From Flavobacterium sandaracinum (GTDB lineage: Bacteria > Bacteroidota > Bacteroidia > Flavobacteriales > Flavobacteriaceae), in assembly GCF_004349135.1 (NCBI RefSeq), contig NZ_SMFN01000015.1:33255-97254 (forward strand): a stretch of 64,000 nucleotides of DNA. Direction: 5' to 3'. Made by a program: the position numbers and the translations under genes. The notes beneath the pieces were generated by a model. The model was not told where the DNA came from and did not search any database. It worked only from the letters and a program-made list of their open reading frames with translations. This document shows, in pieces, positions 35,608 to 44,274 of this stretch; position 1 is the first letter of the stretch, and each line of letters opens with the position of its first letter.

Positions 35608-37188
35608 TTATTTTTTGTAACCAGACAAAAGAAATCCGTTAGCAAGCGTTTTGAACTCTTCTATTTGATTTTGTGTCCAGATTTCGTCATGGCCAAGTTC
35701 CTTAGCTAATAATTGCGCTACTTTTTCACAAGAAGCTATTGCTGCTCGGGCATCTAAAAATAGTAAACGAACTCGTCTCGCTAATACGTCATCAATGGTT
35801 CTGGCCATTTCATAGCGAATAGCCCAAGCAACTTCTGCCATAGTGTATTGGTAATTAGGGTGTAGTTTTTCTTTTAGTTCAGGTTCTTGGTTTTGTAATT
35901 CCATTATTTTAGGAATATCTGTGCCGTAGATATACAAATGATTTTCTCTGTCTTTTGTATTTGTCACTTTGTGTCCGTGAATTGCAACATGCTCCGTATT
36001 ACATTTCTTTTTTGGTAAATTACGTACGCGTATTGCCTTATCAATTATGTCTTCGGCAATTTTTCTGTAGGTAGTCCATTTTCCTCCAGTAATTGTTATT
36101 AGTCCCGTATCAGACACAATTATCTTATGGCTTCTGGAAACTTCTTTGGTACTTTTCCCTGGCTCTTCTGGCGCGGCTAATGGTCGGAGTCCTGCATAAA
36201 CAGAAAGAACATCAGCACGCGTAGGTTTTTTTGCTAAGAATCTTTGGGCTGTTTCTAAAACAAATTCGATTTCAGCTTCTAAAGCAATTGGCTCTAAACT
36301 ATGACTTTTCATTAAGGTATCTGTCGTTCCCACTACTATTTTGTTATGCCAAGGCACTGCAAATAAGACTCTTCCGTCACTTGTTTTTGGGATCATCAAG
36401 GCGTGATCACTTGGCAGGAATGATTTATCAAATACAAGATGTATTCCCTGACTTGGAACAATGTATTTTTTATAAACAGTATCGTTTAATTTCATTATTG
36501 CATTGGTAAAAACTCCGGTTGCATTTATAATGGCTTTTCCTTTTAATTCGAATAGCTCTCCCGTTTCTTGATTTTTTACCTGAACTCCCTTGACTTGATT
36601 GTTGCTGTCTTTTACTAAACCAACAACCTTAGTATAATTTAAAAGACAAGCGCCTTTTTCTACGGCAGTTTGAGCGATGTTTATAGCTAATCGCGAATCG
36701 TCAAATTGACCGTCTTGGTAAATGACGCCACTTACTAATCCCTTTTGCTCTATTGTGGGGAGCAATTCAATTGTTTTTTTCTTTGAAATGTATTTGGATC
36801 GACCTAAACTTAATTTTCCAGCTAACAGGTCATAGATAGTAAGTCCGAGGGTGTAGAAATAACCGCCCCACCAGTTGTAATTGGGTATAACAAAGGATTG
36901 ATTTTTTACTAAGTGGCCAGCGTTTTGAGCCATTAAGCCTCTTTCTTTCAGAGCTTCTCTAACCAGAGCGATGTCTCCTTGTTCAAGATAGCGTACGCCA
37001 CCATGAACTAATTTAGTGCTTCTGCTCGAGGTTCCCTTTGCAAAATCGACTGCTTCCACTAAGATGGTTTTGTAACCTCTACTGGCAGCATCAAGCGCAG
37101 TTCCAAGACCGCTGGCGCCTCCGCCAATTATGATTACATCCCATTCTTGAGTTTGTTTTAATTTAGATAATTGTTCGTTTAATTTCAT
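35608..37188 (-). CDS. glpD: Glycerol-3-phosphate dehydrogenase (FAD, quinone-linked)
   Basis: This 526-residue flavoenzyme oxidises sn-glycerol 3-phosphate to dihydroxyacetone phosphate at the inner membrane and passes electrons to quinone. The FAD Rossmann motif is [21 protein letters not shown], followed by [21 protein letters not shown], the GlpD signature, and a C-terminal DAO_C domain (about residues 390-500, including [25 protein letters not shown]). It is the first gene of the glp operon and is divergent from the DeoR-type regulator, with promoter and probable operator between them. Confidence 0.96.
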   Translation of the reverse strand: MKLNEQLSKLKQTQEWDVIIIGGGASGLGTALDAASRGYKTILVEAVDFAKGTSSRSTKLVHGGVRYLEQGDIALVREALKERGLMAQNAGHLVKNQSFVIPNYNWWGGYFYTLGLTIYDLLAGKLSLGRSKYISKKKTIELLPTIEQKGLVSGVIYQDGQFDDSRLAINIAQTAVEKGACLLNYTKVVGLVKDSNNQVKGVQVKNQETGELFELKGKAIINATGVFTNAIMKLNDTVYKKYIVPSQGIHLVFDKSFLPSDHALMIPKTSDGRVLFAVPWHNKIVVGTTDTLMKSHSLEPIALEAEIEFVLETAQRFLAKKPTRADVLSVYAGLRPLAAPEEPGKSTKEVSRSHKIIVSDTGLITITGGKWTTYRKIAEDIIDKAIRVRNLPKKKCNTEHVAIHGHKVTNTKDRENHLYIYGTDIPKIMELQNQEPELKEKLHPNYQYTMAEVAWAIRYEMARTIDDVLARRVRLLFLDARAAIASCEKVAQLLAKELGHDEIWTQNQIEEFKTLANGFLLSGYKK

Positions 37189-37205
37189 AATGTGTTTTTT
37201 TTCTG

Positions 37206-37237
37206 CAAATTACATACATTTACTTTCACATTACAAA
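37206..37237 (-). promoter_or_regulatory. Putative glpD promoter
   Basis: On the minus strand, TTTG at 37234-37237, 21 bases, then TAATTTG at 37206-37212, close to the Bacteroidota consensus and 17 bases upstream of the glpD ATG at 37188. Confidence 0.55.
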
Positions 37238-37240
37238 CAT

Positions 37241-37258
37241 AACGAAACAAAACGAAAC
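37241..37258. promoter_or_regulatory. Probable GlpR-type operator (two direct repeats)
   Basis: AACGAAAC at 37241-37248 and again at 37251-37258: two direct copies exactly 10 bases (one helical turn) apart, immediately upstream of the putative -33 box of glpD and between the two divergent genes. DeoR-family repressors often bind short direct repeats of TTTCG type. Confidence 0.6.
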
Positions 37259-37343
37259 TTTTGTTTTTTTGGTAAAAATCTAGTGTTAAAATTGTATTTT
37301 TAAATATATATACGTTATAATTGTGTAATAATAACTCAAAAAT

Positions 37344-38117
37344 ATGGTTTTGATTAACAGAAGACAGCAAGATATACTCAATGAACTAGACCAAAAGGGG
37401 TATGTAAATGTGGTTAGTTTGTGTGAAACTCATAATGTTTCAACCGTTACCATACGAAAGGATTTGAATTTTTTAGAAAATGAAAAACTTTTGCATCGCA
37501 CACATGGTGGAGCTAGTAAAAAACCGTTGTATGCTTTTGAGCGAAATATAGATGATAAAGAGGAACTGCAAGTCGAGCAAAAAAAACAAATTGCAGCAGA
37601 GGCATTAAAGTATATAAGTGATAGTGATTACATTATATTGGGTTCAGGTTCCAACATTCATTATTTGTCTCAGGTCATCAAAGGCTTTCAAAAACTCACG
37701 GTGCTTACCCCTTCGCTAAAGGTTTCCTTAGCTCTTTGTAAAGAAGCCAACATTGATACAATACAATTGGGAGGCGATATTCGAAACAGTTCCACTTCAG
37801 CTGTAGGTCCTATTGCAGAGGCTATTTTGAGTCAGTTTTCCTGCAATAAATTATTTTTGGGAACAGACGGTGTTCATTTAGAATTTGGTTTAAGTACTTC
37901 TAACGCATTGGAAGCACATTTAAATCAGGCTATGATTGATGTTGCTGAGAAAGTTATCGTTCTGGCGGATTCAACAAAAATGAATACTAGAGGTTTTGGT
38001 AAAATTTGTAATTTAAACAAAATCGATGTGCTGATTACCGATGATGGAATTGATATCGAAACAAAAATGAAACTAGAAGAAATTGGAATAAATGTTGTTG
38101 TAGCGGGTGCATTATAG
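37344..38117 (+). CDS. DeoR-family transcriptional regulator, probable glycerol repressor
   Basis: This 257-residue protein has an N-terminal helix-turn-helix (RRQQDILNELDQKGYVNVVSLCETHNVSTVTIRKDLNFLE, quoted loosely as the DeoR start) and the following LLHRTHGGAS, the family signature. The C-terminal sugar-phosphate sensor domain contains IILGSGSNIHYL, LTPSLKVSLAL, LFLGTDGVH and VLADSTKMNTRGFGKI. Such proteins release DNA when a phosphorylated sugar or glycerol 3-phosphate binds. It is divergent from glpD, so control of the glp operon is likely; in E. coli this role is filled by GlpR. Confidence 0.9.
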   Translation: MVLINRRQQDILNELDQKGYVNVVSLCETHNVSTVTIRKDLNFLENEKLLHRTHGGASKKPLYAFERNIDDKEELQVEQKKQIAAEALKYISDSDYIILGSGSNIHYLSQVIKGFQKLTVLTPSLKVSLALCKEANIDTIQLGGDIRNSSTSAVGPIAEAILSQFSCNKLFLGTDGVHLEFGLSTSNALEAHLNQAMIDVAEKVIVLADSTKMNTRGFGKICNLNKIDVLITDDGIDIETKMKLEEIGINVVVAGAL

Positions 38118-38328
38118 TTATGCTATTGGAATCTAAATGTTTTTATACACTCTAATTGAAAAGACCGTAGATTCCAGATTTTGGTAGTGTTGTGATTTTT
38201 GTATGGTTTAATTGCGGTGTGGTTCTGTCTGTTTTAAACCTTCTTTTTGTCGAGAAGTTTGACTTTTAAAATTTAAAAAACTCAAAATTTAAAAAAAACT
38301 TCTACTTTTGTTGCAGAAAAATAGAGCA

Positions 38329-40857
38329 ATGGCAAAGAATTTAGTTATCGTAGAGTCCCCTGCAAAGGCAAAAACAATCGAGAAATTTTTAGGGAGTGAT
38401 TTTCAAGTGGAGTCGAGTTATGGGCATATTGCCGATTTGCCCTCCAAAGAAATAGGTGTAGATGTAGAAAATGGTTTCAAACCTAAATATGAAGTTTCTG
38501 CTGATAAAAAAGCGCTGGTTACTAAATTAAAAGGACTAGCTAAAAAAGCTGAAATGGTTTGGTTAGCAAGTGATGAGGATCGCGAGGGTGAGGCTATTTC
38601 TTGGCATTTGTCCGAAGAATTAAATTTAAATCCAGCCAAAACAAAACGTATTGTTTTTCATGAAATTACTAAAACTGCGATTCTAAAAGCGATTGACAAC
38701 CCGCGTGAAATCGATTATAATCTAGTCAATGCACAACAAGCTCGAAGAGTTTTGGATCGTTTAGTTGGGTATGAGTTATCGCCCGTTCTTTGGAGAAAAA
38801 TAAAGGGCGGACTTTCAGCAGGTCGTGTACAATCGGTATCCGTTCGTTTGATTGTGGAACGTGAACGTGAAATTCAAAACTTTAATGCAACTGCAACCTA
38901 TTCGGTTGTAGCCGAGTTTACAAATGAATCTGCAAAAATATTCAAAGCTAAACTACCTAAAAATTTCAATACTAAAAAAGAAGCCGAAGATTTTTTAAAT
39001 AAAAATATAGGTTCTACATATAAGGTAGCCGATTTAGAAACTAAACCTACCAAAAAATCACCAACGGGTCCATTTACTACATCAACTTTGCAACAAGAAG
39101 CCGCTCGTAAACTGTATTTACCTGTTGGAATTACGATGCAATTGGCGCAACGCTTGTACGAAGCCGGACTGATTACCTATATGAGAACAGATAGTGTAAA
39201 TTTATCCAAAGATGCGATGGAAGCTGCTCAAGCTGAAATTATCAAATCCTACGGAAAAGAATTTTCTAAGCCGCGAACTTTTGTGAATAAAAGTAAAGGA
39301 GCTCAAGAAGCGCACGAGGCCATTCGTCCAACAGATATGTCCCGTCATACCGTGGATATCGATAGAGATCAAGCGCGTTTGTACGATTTGATATGGAAAA
39401 GAACCTTGGCTTCACAAATGAGTGATGCGCAATTAGAGCGTACTAACGTGAAAATTGAAGCAAACAATCACGGGGAAATCTTTACGGCCTCAGGAGAAGT
39501 TTTGCTTTTTGAAGGTTTCCTGAAAGTGTACTTGGAAGGTCATGATGACGATGAAGAAGAACAAGAGGGCATGTTGCCTGCAATGAAAGTAAACGAAAAA
39601 TTACAGAATAATTACATCACAGCTACGGAGCGATATTCTCGTGCTGCTGCAAGATATACGGAAGCTTCCTTGGTAAAAAAACTAGAGGAATTAGGAATTG
39701 GTCGTCCGTCTACTTATGCGCCAACGATTTCTACTATTATTAACAGAAATTATGTGGAGAAAGGAAATCTTGACGGTCAAGAACGTAACTATACACAATT
39801 GACGCTACAATCCGGCAAAGTAGGAGAGAATTTATTGAAAGAAAATACAGGTTCTGATAAAGGGAAATTAGTCCCTACAGATATTGGAACGATTGTTACG
39901 GATTTCTTGGTTAAGAATTTTGGAACTATTTTAGATTATAATTTCACTGCCAAAGTAGAACAAGATTTTGATGAGATTGCCGAAGGAAATATTGTTTGGA
40001 CAAAAATGATGAAGGAATTCTATGATAAATTTCATCCAAATGTAAAAGACGTAGAAGCTAATGCTGAGCGAGAAAGTGGAGAGAGAATTTTAGGAATAGA
40101 TCCAAAAACAGGAAAGCCGGTTTCGGTACGTTTAGGTAAATTTGGACCTATGGCTCAAATTGGAGCTCCAGATGATGAGGAGAAAAAATTTGCTAGCTTA
40201 ATGAACGATCAAAATATTGGAACAATAACTTTAGAGGAGACATTGAATTTGTTTTTGTTACCTAAAAATTTAGGAATCTACAAAGACGAAGAAGTAGAAG
40301 TGAGTAATGGTCGTTATGGTCCTTATATTCGTTACGGAGCCGCTTTTGTTTCTTTACCGAAAGGGGAAAATCCTTTGGACGTAGATTTTGCAAGAGCACA
40401 AGAATTAATTGATGAAAAAGCACTTGCTGATGCACCAATAGCTGTCTACAAAGGGGAAGGAGTTCAAAAAGGAGTTGGGCGTTTTGGTGCTTTTATCAAA
40501 TGGGATGGTTTATTTATCAACGTGAGCAAAAAATATAATTTTGATAATCTTTCTCAATCGGATATCGAAGCGTTGATTGAAGATAAAATACAAAAAAACA
40601 TTGATAAGGTTCTTCATAATTGGGAGGACGAAGGGATTTTGGTCGAAAAAGCCCGTTGGGGACGTTCTGTTATTACCAAAGGAAAAATTAAAATTGAACT
40701 AAGTAAAGATGTTGATGCCGCGAAACTGACATTAGCAGAAGTTCAGGAAATGATTGCCAAGAAAACGCCAGCCAAAAAAGTAGCTGCCAAAAAAGCACCT
40801 GCAAAGAAAACAGTGACAAAGAAAACAGCAGTTAAGAAACCCGTAGCAAAAAAGTAA
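38329..40857 (+). CDS. topA: DNA topoisomerase I
   Basis: The ATG at 38329 (MAKNLVIVESPAKAKT) gives the exact family start; 842 residues. This type IA enzyme relaxes negative supercoils through a covalent tyrosine, here Tyr284 in GLITYMRTDSVNLS. The TOPRIM domain holds VESPAKAKT and ASDEDREGEAI, and AGRVQSVSVRLI follows. No cysteines are present, so the C4 zinc ribbons of E. coli TopA are replaced by glycine-rich repeats (GRYGPYIRYG, GRFGAFIKWDG). The tail is a lysine/alanine-rich stretch (about the last 32 residues, AKK repeats) that probably binds DNA. A -7-like TACTTTTG is at 38303-38310. Confidence 0.97.
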   Translation: MAKNLVIVESPAKAKTIEKFLGSDFQVESSYGHIADLPSKEIGVDVENGFKPKYEVSADKKALVTKLKGLAKKAEMVWLASDEDREGEAISWHLSEELNLNPAKTKRIVFHEITKTAILKAIDNPREIDYNLVNAQQARRVLDRLVGYELSPVLWRKIKGGLSAGRVQSVSVRLIVEREREIQNFNATATYSVVAEFTNESAKIFKAKLPKNFNTKKEAEDFLNKNIGSTYKVADLETKPTKKSPTGPFTTSTLQQEAARKLYLPVGITMQLAQRLYEAGLITYMRTDSVNLSKDAMEAAQAEIIKSYGKEFSKPRTFVNKSKGAQEAHEAIRPTDMSRHTVDIDRDQARLYDLIWKRTLASQMSDAQLERTNVKIEANNHGEIFTASGEVLLFEGFLKVYLEGHDDDEEEQEGMLPAMKVNEKLQNNYITATERYSRAAARYTEASLVKKLEELGIGRPSTYAPTISTIINRNYVEKGNLDGQERNYTQLTLQSGKVGENLLKENTGSDKGKLVPTDIGTIVTDFLVKNFGTILDYNFTAKVEQDFDEIAEGNIVWTKMMKEFYDKFHPNVKDVEANAERESGERILGIDPKTGKPVSVRLGKFGPMAQIGAPDDEEKKFASLMNDQNIGTITLEETLNLFLLPKNLGIYKDEEVEVSNGRYGPYIRYGAAFVSLPKGENPLDVDFARAQELIDEKALADAPIAVYKGEGVQKGVGRFGAFIKWDGLFINVSKKYNFDNLSQSDIEALIEDKIQKNIDKVLHNWEDEGILVEKARWGRSVITKGKIKIELSKDVDAAKLTLAEVQEMIAKKTPAKKVAAKKAPAKKTVTKKTAVKKPVAKK

Positions 40858-40860
40858 AAA

Positions 40861-42012
40861 ATGGAATTTGATTTTCTGAAACCCGTAGATGATGAAGTTC
40901 TGGAATATATAAACGGATTGACTTCTCAGCAATTAGGAAGTAAAATAGTGTTGCATACAGAAAAACAATTTCCAGATTTAAATAAGATTAAAATTGCTTT
41001 AATAGGCGTTTTAGAGAATCGAGGAGATGAAAAAGCGGTTTCGGATGTTGATTTAGTACCACTTAGAAAAAAGCTATATGGCTTGTTTCCGGGGAATTGG
41101 GATGCTTCTATTGCTGATTTAGGTGATATTTTAGCAGGAAATTCTGCGGAAGACACTTATTTTGCTTTAAAAAAAGTGGTTGCAAGTTTAATCAAGAAAA
41201 AAATTACGCCTATAGTTATTGGCGGTTCTCAAGATTTGACATATGCGCTTTACAGAGCATACGATGATTTAGAACAAATGGTGAATTTAGTTTCCATTGA
41301 CAATAAATTTGATTTCGGTAAGGATGAAGAGGAAGTTTCGGCTTCTTCTTACTTGACAAAGATTATTGTAGACGAACCGAATAATCTTTTCAATTATTGT
41401 AATATTGGATATCAGACTTATTTTAATTCACAGGAAGAAATAGATTTGATTGAAAAACTATTTTTTGATGCCTATAGATTAGGAGAAGTTTCTAATAACA
41501 TCGCTATTTCAGAACCAGTTTTTAGAGATGCTGATTTAGTAAGTGTTGATATGAATTCTATAAAATCCTCGGATTCTGGAAATTTCATTTCGTTTCAGCC
41601 TAATGGTTTTAATGGTAAAGAAATTTGTTCTTTGTCGCGATATGCTGGAATAAGTGATAAAGTATCTTCGTTTGGGATATTTAACCATACTAATTCAACT
41701 CAAGAGGCGGTATTGATCGCACAGATAATTTGGTATTTTATTGAAGGGTTTCATTATCGTTCGAACGAGTATCCATTTGGAAGCAAAGAAAATTATATAA
41801 AGTATAATGTTCCCCTAGAAGAAGAAGAGCTTGTTTTTTATAGAAGTGATAAAACAGATCGCTGGTGGATAGAAATTCCATTTATTTCAAATGTTAATAA
41901 TAAATTAAAAAGAAACACGTTATTACCCTGTTCTTATGATGAATATTTGTTGGCTTGCAATCAGGAATTACCTGAAAGATGGTGGAAAGCACAAAGAAAA
42001 AACATCGTTTAG
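40861..42012 (+). CDS. Arginase/formimidoylglutamase-fold protein with a degenerate metal site
   Basis: This 383-residue protein has the ureohydrolase fold: VIGGSQDLTYALYRAYD matches the GGDHS strand, VSIDNKFDFG the DAHxD strand and SVDMNSIKSSDSG the DxDxxDP strand. The metal ligands are largely lost: the histidine of GGDH is Gln, the histidine of DAHxD is Lys, and the second aspartate of the last motif is Asn. Catalysis by a Mn2 centre is therefore unlikely although annotation pipelines would call it formimidoylglutamase. It starts 3 bases after topA and lies 127 bases before gldK, a neighbourhood I recall from other gliding flavobacteria. A structural or regulatory role is an inference. Confidence 0.82.
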   Translation: MEFDFLKPVDDEVLEYINGLTSQQLGSKIVLHTEKQFPDLNKIKIALIGVLENRGDEKAVSDVDLVPLRKKLYGLFPGNWDASIADLGDILAGNSAEDTYFALKKVVASLIKKKITPIVIGGSQDLTYALYRAYDDLEQMVNLVSIDNKFDFGKDEEEVSASSYLTKIIVDEPNNLFNYCNIGYQTYFNSQEEIDLIEKLFFDAYRLGEVSNNIAISEPVFRDADLVSVDMNSIKSSDSGNFISFQPNGFNGKEICSLSRYAGISDKVSSFGIFNHTNSTQEAVLIAQIIWYFIEGFHYRSNEYPFGSKENYIKYNVPLEEEELVFYRSDKTDRWWIEIPFISNVNNKLKRNTLLPCSYDEYLLACNQELPERWWKAQRKNIV

Positions 42013-42072
42013 AATCTTTTTTTGCTTATTTATTATTTTTTTATAAAAAACAGTTTGTTTAGTGTAAAAAAA

Positions 42073-42103
42073 TTGTTTTTCTAAAAAATAATAAATAGGT
42101 TTA
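42073..42103 (+). promoter_or_regulatory. Putative promoter of the gldKLMN operon
   Basis: TTG at 42073-42075, 20 bases, then TAGGTTTA at 42096-42103, one mismatch from TAnnTTTG; gldK starts 36 bases further on. Confidence 0.6.
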
Positions 42104-42139
42104 CACACTTAAAAATAATGAATAGATAACCAAATTTAT

Positions 42140-43540
42140 ATGAAGAAGTTCATAGCTTTTACAACAATTTTGACCCTTTTAATTGGCTGTGGTAAATCAA
42201 GTGATAAAGGAGAATTAGTTGGTATTAATGGAGGAAAATGGCATCCTGAGAAGCCTTATGGAATGGCATTAATTCCAGGTGGTGCATTTATCATGGGTAA
42301 ATCAGATGCTGATTTAGCTAATGTAGAAGATGCTCCTACAAAAACAGTTACCGTTCGTTCGTTCTACATGGATGAAACGGAAATTACTAACAGTGAATAC
42401 CGTCAATTTGTAGAATGGGTAAAAGACTCTACTATGAGAGTTCGATTAGCTATTCTAGCTGATGAAAGTGGTCAAACTGCAGGAACAGGTAAAGGTAAAA
42501 ATGCTGGAAGTATTGGTGATTTTGCTTTTAACGACTCTGATCCTGAGAAAATGACAGCGTATGACAAGTACATGTATGATAATTACTATAGTGTAGGTAC
42601 TGCTGACGACCCTTACGCTGGTAGAAAACTGAATAAAAAAGTAAAATTAATTAAAGATACCAAATTGTATCCTGATGAATATTACGCTGAGGTGATGGAT
42701 TCTATGTATTTACCTATTGAAGAATCATACAACGGTTTAAGAACTATTGATGTTAATAAATTAAAATTCCGTTACTCTTGGATGGATATTCAGGCTGCTG
42801 CCAAAGCAAAAGTAGGAAGAAGAAAAGATTTCATCAAAACAGAAGAAGTTAATGTTTATCCAGATACAACAGTTTGGATCAAGGATTTTGCATACTCTTA
42901 TAATGAGCCAATGCACAATGACTATTTTTGGCATAAAGCGTATGGAGATTATCCTGTTGTTGGAGTGAAATGGACTCAAGCTAAAGCTTTTTGTGCATGG
43001 AGAACATTAAACAAAAATAGTTACGTAAAATCAAAAAAGAAAGGTCAAGATTTAATAAATTCTTTCCGATTACCAACAGAAGCAGAATGGGAATATTCTG
43101 CAAGAGGTGGTCTTGAGTCTGCGACATATCCTTGGGGTGGTCCGTATACAAAAAATGATAGAGGCTGTTTTTTAGCTAATTTTAAGCCAAATAGAGGCGA
43201 TTATGCTGCTGATGAAGCTTTGTATACTGTGGAGGCAAAATCGTATGAACCTAATGGGTATAACCTTTATAATATGGCTGGGAATGTTTCTGAGTGGACC
43301 GATTCTTCGTATGATTCAAATGCTTATGAATATGTTTCCTCAATGAATCCAAATGTTCTCGATGCCTCAAATAAACGTAAAGTACTTCGTGGTGGTTCCT
43401 GGAAAGACGTTGCTTATTTCCTACAAGTAAGTACTAGAGATTATGAATATGCTGATTCAGCTAGAAGTTATATTGGTTTTAGAACCGTTCAAGATTACAT
43501 GGGAATCCAAACCACCGGAAACGGGAAAAAGAAAAAATAA
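42140..43540 (+). CDS. gldK: Type IX secretion/gliding lipoprotein GldK
   Basis: This 466-residue lipoprotein (MKKFIAFTTILTLLIGCGKS) carries a formylglycine-generating-enzyme-like (sulfatase-modifying factor) fold: GMALIPGGAFIMGKSDAD, FRLPTEAEWEYSARGG, YNLYNMAGNVSEWTDSSYD and KVLRGGSWKDVAYFL. In T9SS it is a structural protein that forms, with GldN, the outer-membrane-associated ring (PorK/PorN in Porphyromonas); no enzymatic activity is expected. It is the first gene of gldK-gldL-gldM-gldN. The region around residues 100-230, between sheet elements, is a family-specific insertion. Confidence 0.97.
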   Translation: MKKFIAFTTILTLLIGCGKSSDKGELVGINGGKWHPEKPYGMALIPGGAFIMGKSDADLANVEDAPTKTVTVRSFYMDETEITNSEYRQFVEWVKDSTMRVRLAILADESGQTAGTGKGKNAGSIGDFAFNDSDPEKMTAYDKYMYDNYYSVGTADDPYAGRKLNKKVKLIKDTKLYPDEYYAEVMDSMYLPIEESYNGLRTIDVNKLKFRYSWMDIQAAAKAKVGRRKDFIKTEEVNVYPDTTVWIKDFAYSYNEPMHNDYFWHKAYGDYPVVGVKWTQAKAFCAWRTLNKNSYVKSKKKGQDLINSFRLPTEAEWEYSARGGLESATYPWGGPYTKNDRGCFLANFKPNRGDYAADEALYTVEAKSYEPNGYNLYNMAGNVSEWTDSSYDSNAYEYVSSMNPNVLDASNKRKVLRGGSWKDVAYFLQVSTRDYEYADSARSYIGFRTVQDYMGIQTTGNGKKKK

Positions 43541-43579
43541 AAAAAAAACCAAATCTATTAAATTTTAAATTACATTATT

Positions 43580-44227
43580 ATGGCATTATTAGGCAAAAAA
43601 GCGATGAATTTCGCGTACGGTATGGGAGCGGCGGTTGTAATCATTGGCGCTTTATTCAAAATTACCCATATTGAATTTGGTCCAATTACTGGTAATCTTA
43701 TGCTAACTATTGGTCTTGTTGTAGAAGCAGCTATTTTTGCACTTTCTGCTTTCGAGCCAGTTGATGATGAATATAAATGGGAAATGGTTTACCCACAACT
43801 TAAAGATAAAAATGCTATTGCAGTTGCTAAGCCAGTTGCACCAGCAGCGGATGCGCAAGGGATGTTATCTCAAAAACTAGACGCCATGCTAAAAGACGCT
43901 AAAATTGATGGGGAATTAATGGCAAGCTTAGGAAGCAGCATTAAAAATTTCGAATCAGCGGCTAAAGGAATCGCTCCAACAGTGGATTCTATGAATTCTA
44001 CTAAAAAGTACAGTGAAGAATTAACTTTGGCTGCTGCCCAAATGGAATCTTTAAATAGTTTATACAAAATACAGTTGCAAAGTGCTTCTAGAAATGCCCA
44101 AATAAATGAAGAAGTTGCTGAAAATAACTTAAAATTAAAAGATCAAATGCAATCATTGACTTCTAATCTTTCGTCTTTAAACAACGTATATGGAGGAATG
44201 CTTTCTGCAATGAGTAACAAAGGATAA
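43580..44227 (+). CDS. gldL: Type IX secretion/gliding motor protein GldL
   Basis: A 215-residue inner-membrane protein with two membrane helices (about residues 7-28 and 38-58: YGMGAAVVIIGALFKITHI, then GNLMLTIGLVVEAAIFALSAF) and a long cytoplasmic alpha-helical part (about 85-210) predicted to be coiled coil. A conserved glutamate (VVEAAIF) lies in the second helix and is thought to take part in proton-driven rotation. With GldM it forms the proton-powered motor of the T9SS and of gliding. It is 39 bases after gldK and 47 before gldM. Confidence 0.96.
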   Translation: MALLGKKAMNFAYGMGAAVVIIGALFKITHIEFGPITGNLMLTIGLVVEAAIFALSAFEPVDDEYKWEMVYPQLKDKNAIAVAKPVAPAADAQGMLSQKLDAMLKDAKIDGELMASLGSSIKNFESAAKGIAPTVDSMNSTKKYSEELTLAAAQMESLNSLYKIQLQSASRNAQINEEVAENNLKLKDQMQSLTSNLSSLNNVYGGMLSAMSNKG

Positions 44228-44274
44228 TTAGTTTCGAACTATACAAAAAACAATAAACTAATTATTTAGAAAAT

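Noticed and set aside
40861..42012. Calling this gene a functional formimidoylglutamase (hutG)
   Set aside because: Metal ligands are missing in all three signature motifs and no hut genes are nearby.
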